Position numbers and translations under genes: made by a program. Of a stretch of 64,000 nucleotides of DNA, positions 63,933 through 64,000 are shown one piece after another. Numbering within the stretch: the first letter of the stretch is position 1; each line of letters opens with the position of its first letter. The notes below the pieces were generated by a model, which did no database searches, was not told where the DNA came from, and saw only the letters and a list, made by a program, of their open reading frames with translations. This DNA comes from Xiphydria camelus. Taxonomy: Eukaryota > Arthropoda > Insecta > Hymenoptera > Xiphydriidae. The stretch is taken from the NCBI GenBank assembly GCA_963678675.1, contig OY783196.1, forward strand, positions 16,920,138 to 16,984,137. Direction: 5' to 3'.

Positions 63933-64000
63933 GTAAACTTGAAGTTATTAATGGGTTCGGTTATTCACAAACTCTGTTACGGTTAGTAGCTTAATCATTT

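Overview
The window reads as insect nuclear DNA, most likely from a hymenopteran such as an ant. It is AT-rich, has short spliced introns, is dense in DNA transposons of several superfamilies, and ends in three conserved animal housekeeping genes. The species cannot be fixed from sequence alone.

Layout. Positions 1-45,000 are a transposon graveyard with nested insertions. In order: a nearly complete Ty3/Gypsy element (1-4460, minus, one intact gag-pol frame); a 7.3 kb DNA transposon (5679-13001) with ends CCCAAATAGCAC, carrying a CACTA/EnSpm-like transposase with one frameshift and an intact seven-exon DUF4806-type gene; a broken second DUF4806-like gene (15318-16509); a dead piggyBac element (16740-18405); a 104-bp tandem repeat; a truncated Helitron (19398-21133); a decayed Gypsy element (21373-30773) split by a very young CsRn1-like LTR element (25839-30726, LTRs 339/340 identical by eye, GTCT target duplication); a cluster of MITEs including an inverted pair flanking 1.2 kb; a two-gene PIF/Harbinger element (32984-36947); THAP and SWIM zinc-finger gene fragments; and a second Harbinger element (about 40372-44572) whose transposase ends inside an inserted MITE and which hosts further nested elements.

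Positions 45,979-64,000 hold three host genes, all on the plus strand: processing alpha-glucosidase I (MOGS/GCS1, single coding exon), the dynactin actin-related protein ARP1 (seven exons, 376 aa, all splice phases checked), and APC1, the scaffold subunit of the anaphase-promoting complex (16 exons here, gene runs off the right edge). They act separately: ER N-glycan trimming, dynein-dynactin transport and mitotic ubiquitination. Their introns also hold MITEs.

The most interesting signal is a set of five distinct elements sharing a terminal signature close to CCCARnYAGYAC while each carries its own subterminal palindromic repeat. Only the 5679-13001 copy still has genes, so it is a candidate autonomous partner. 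Exon coordinates were read by eye from splice signals and phase and may be off by a base in places.
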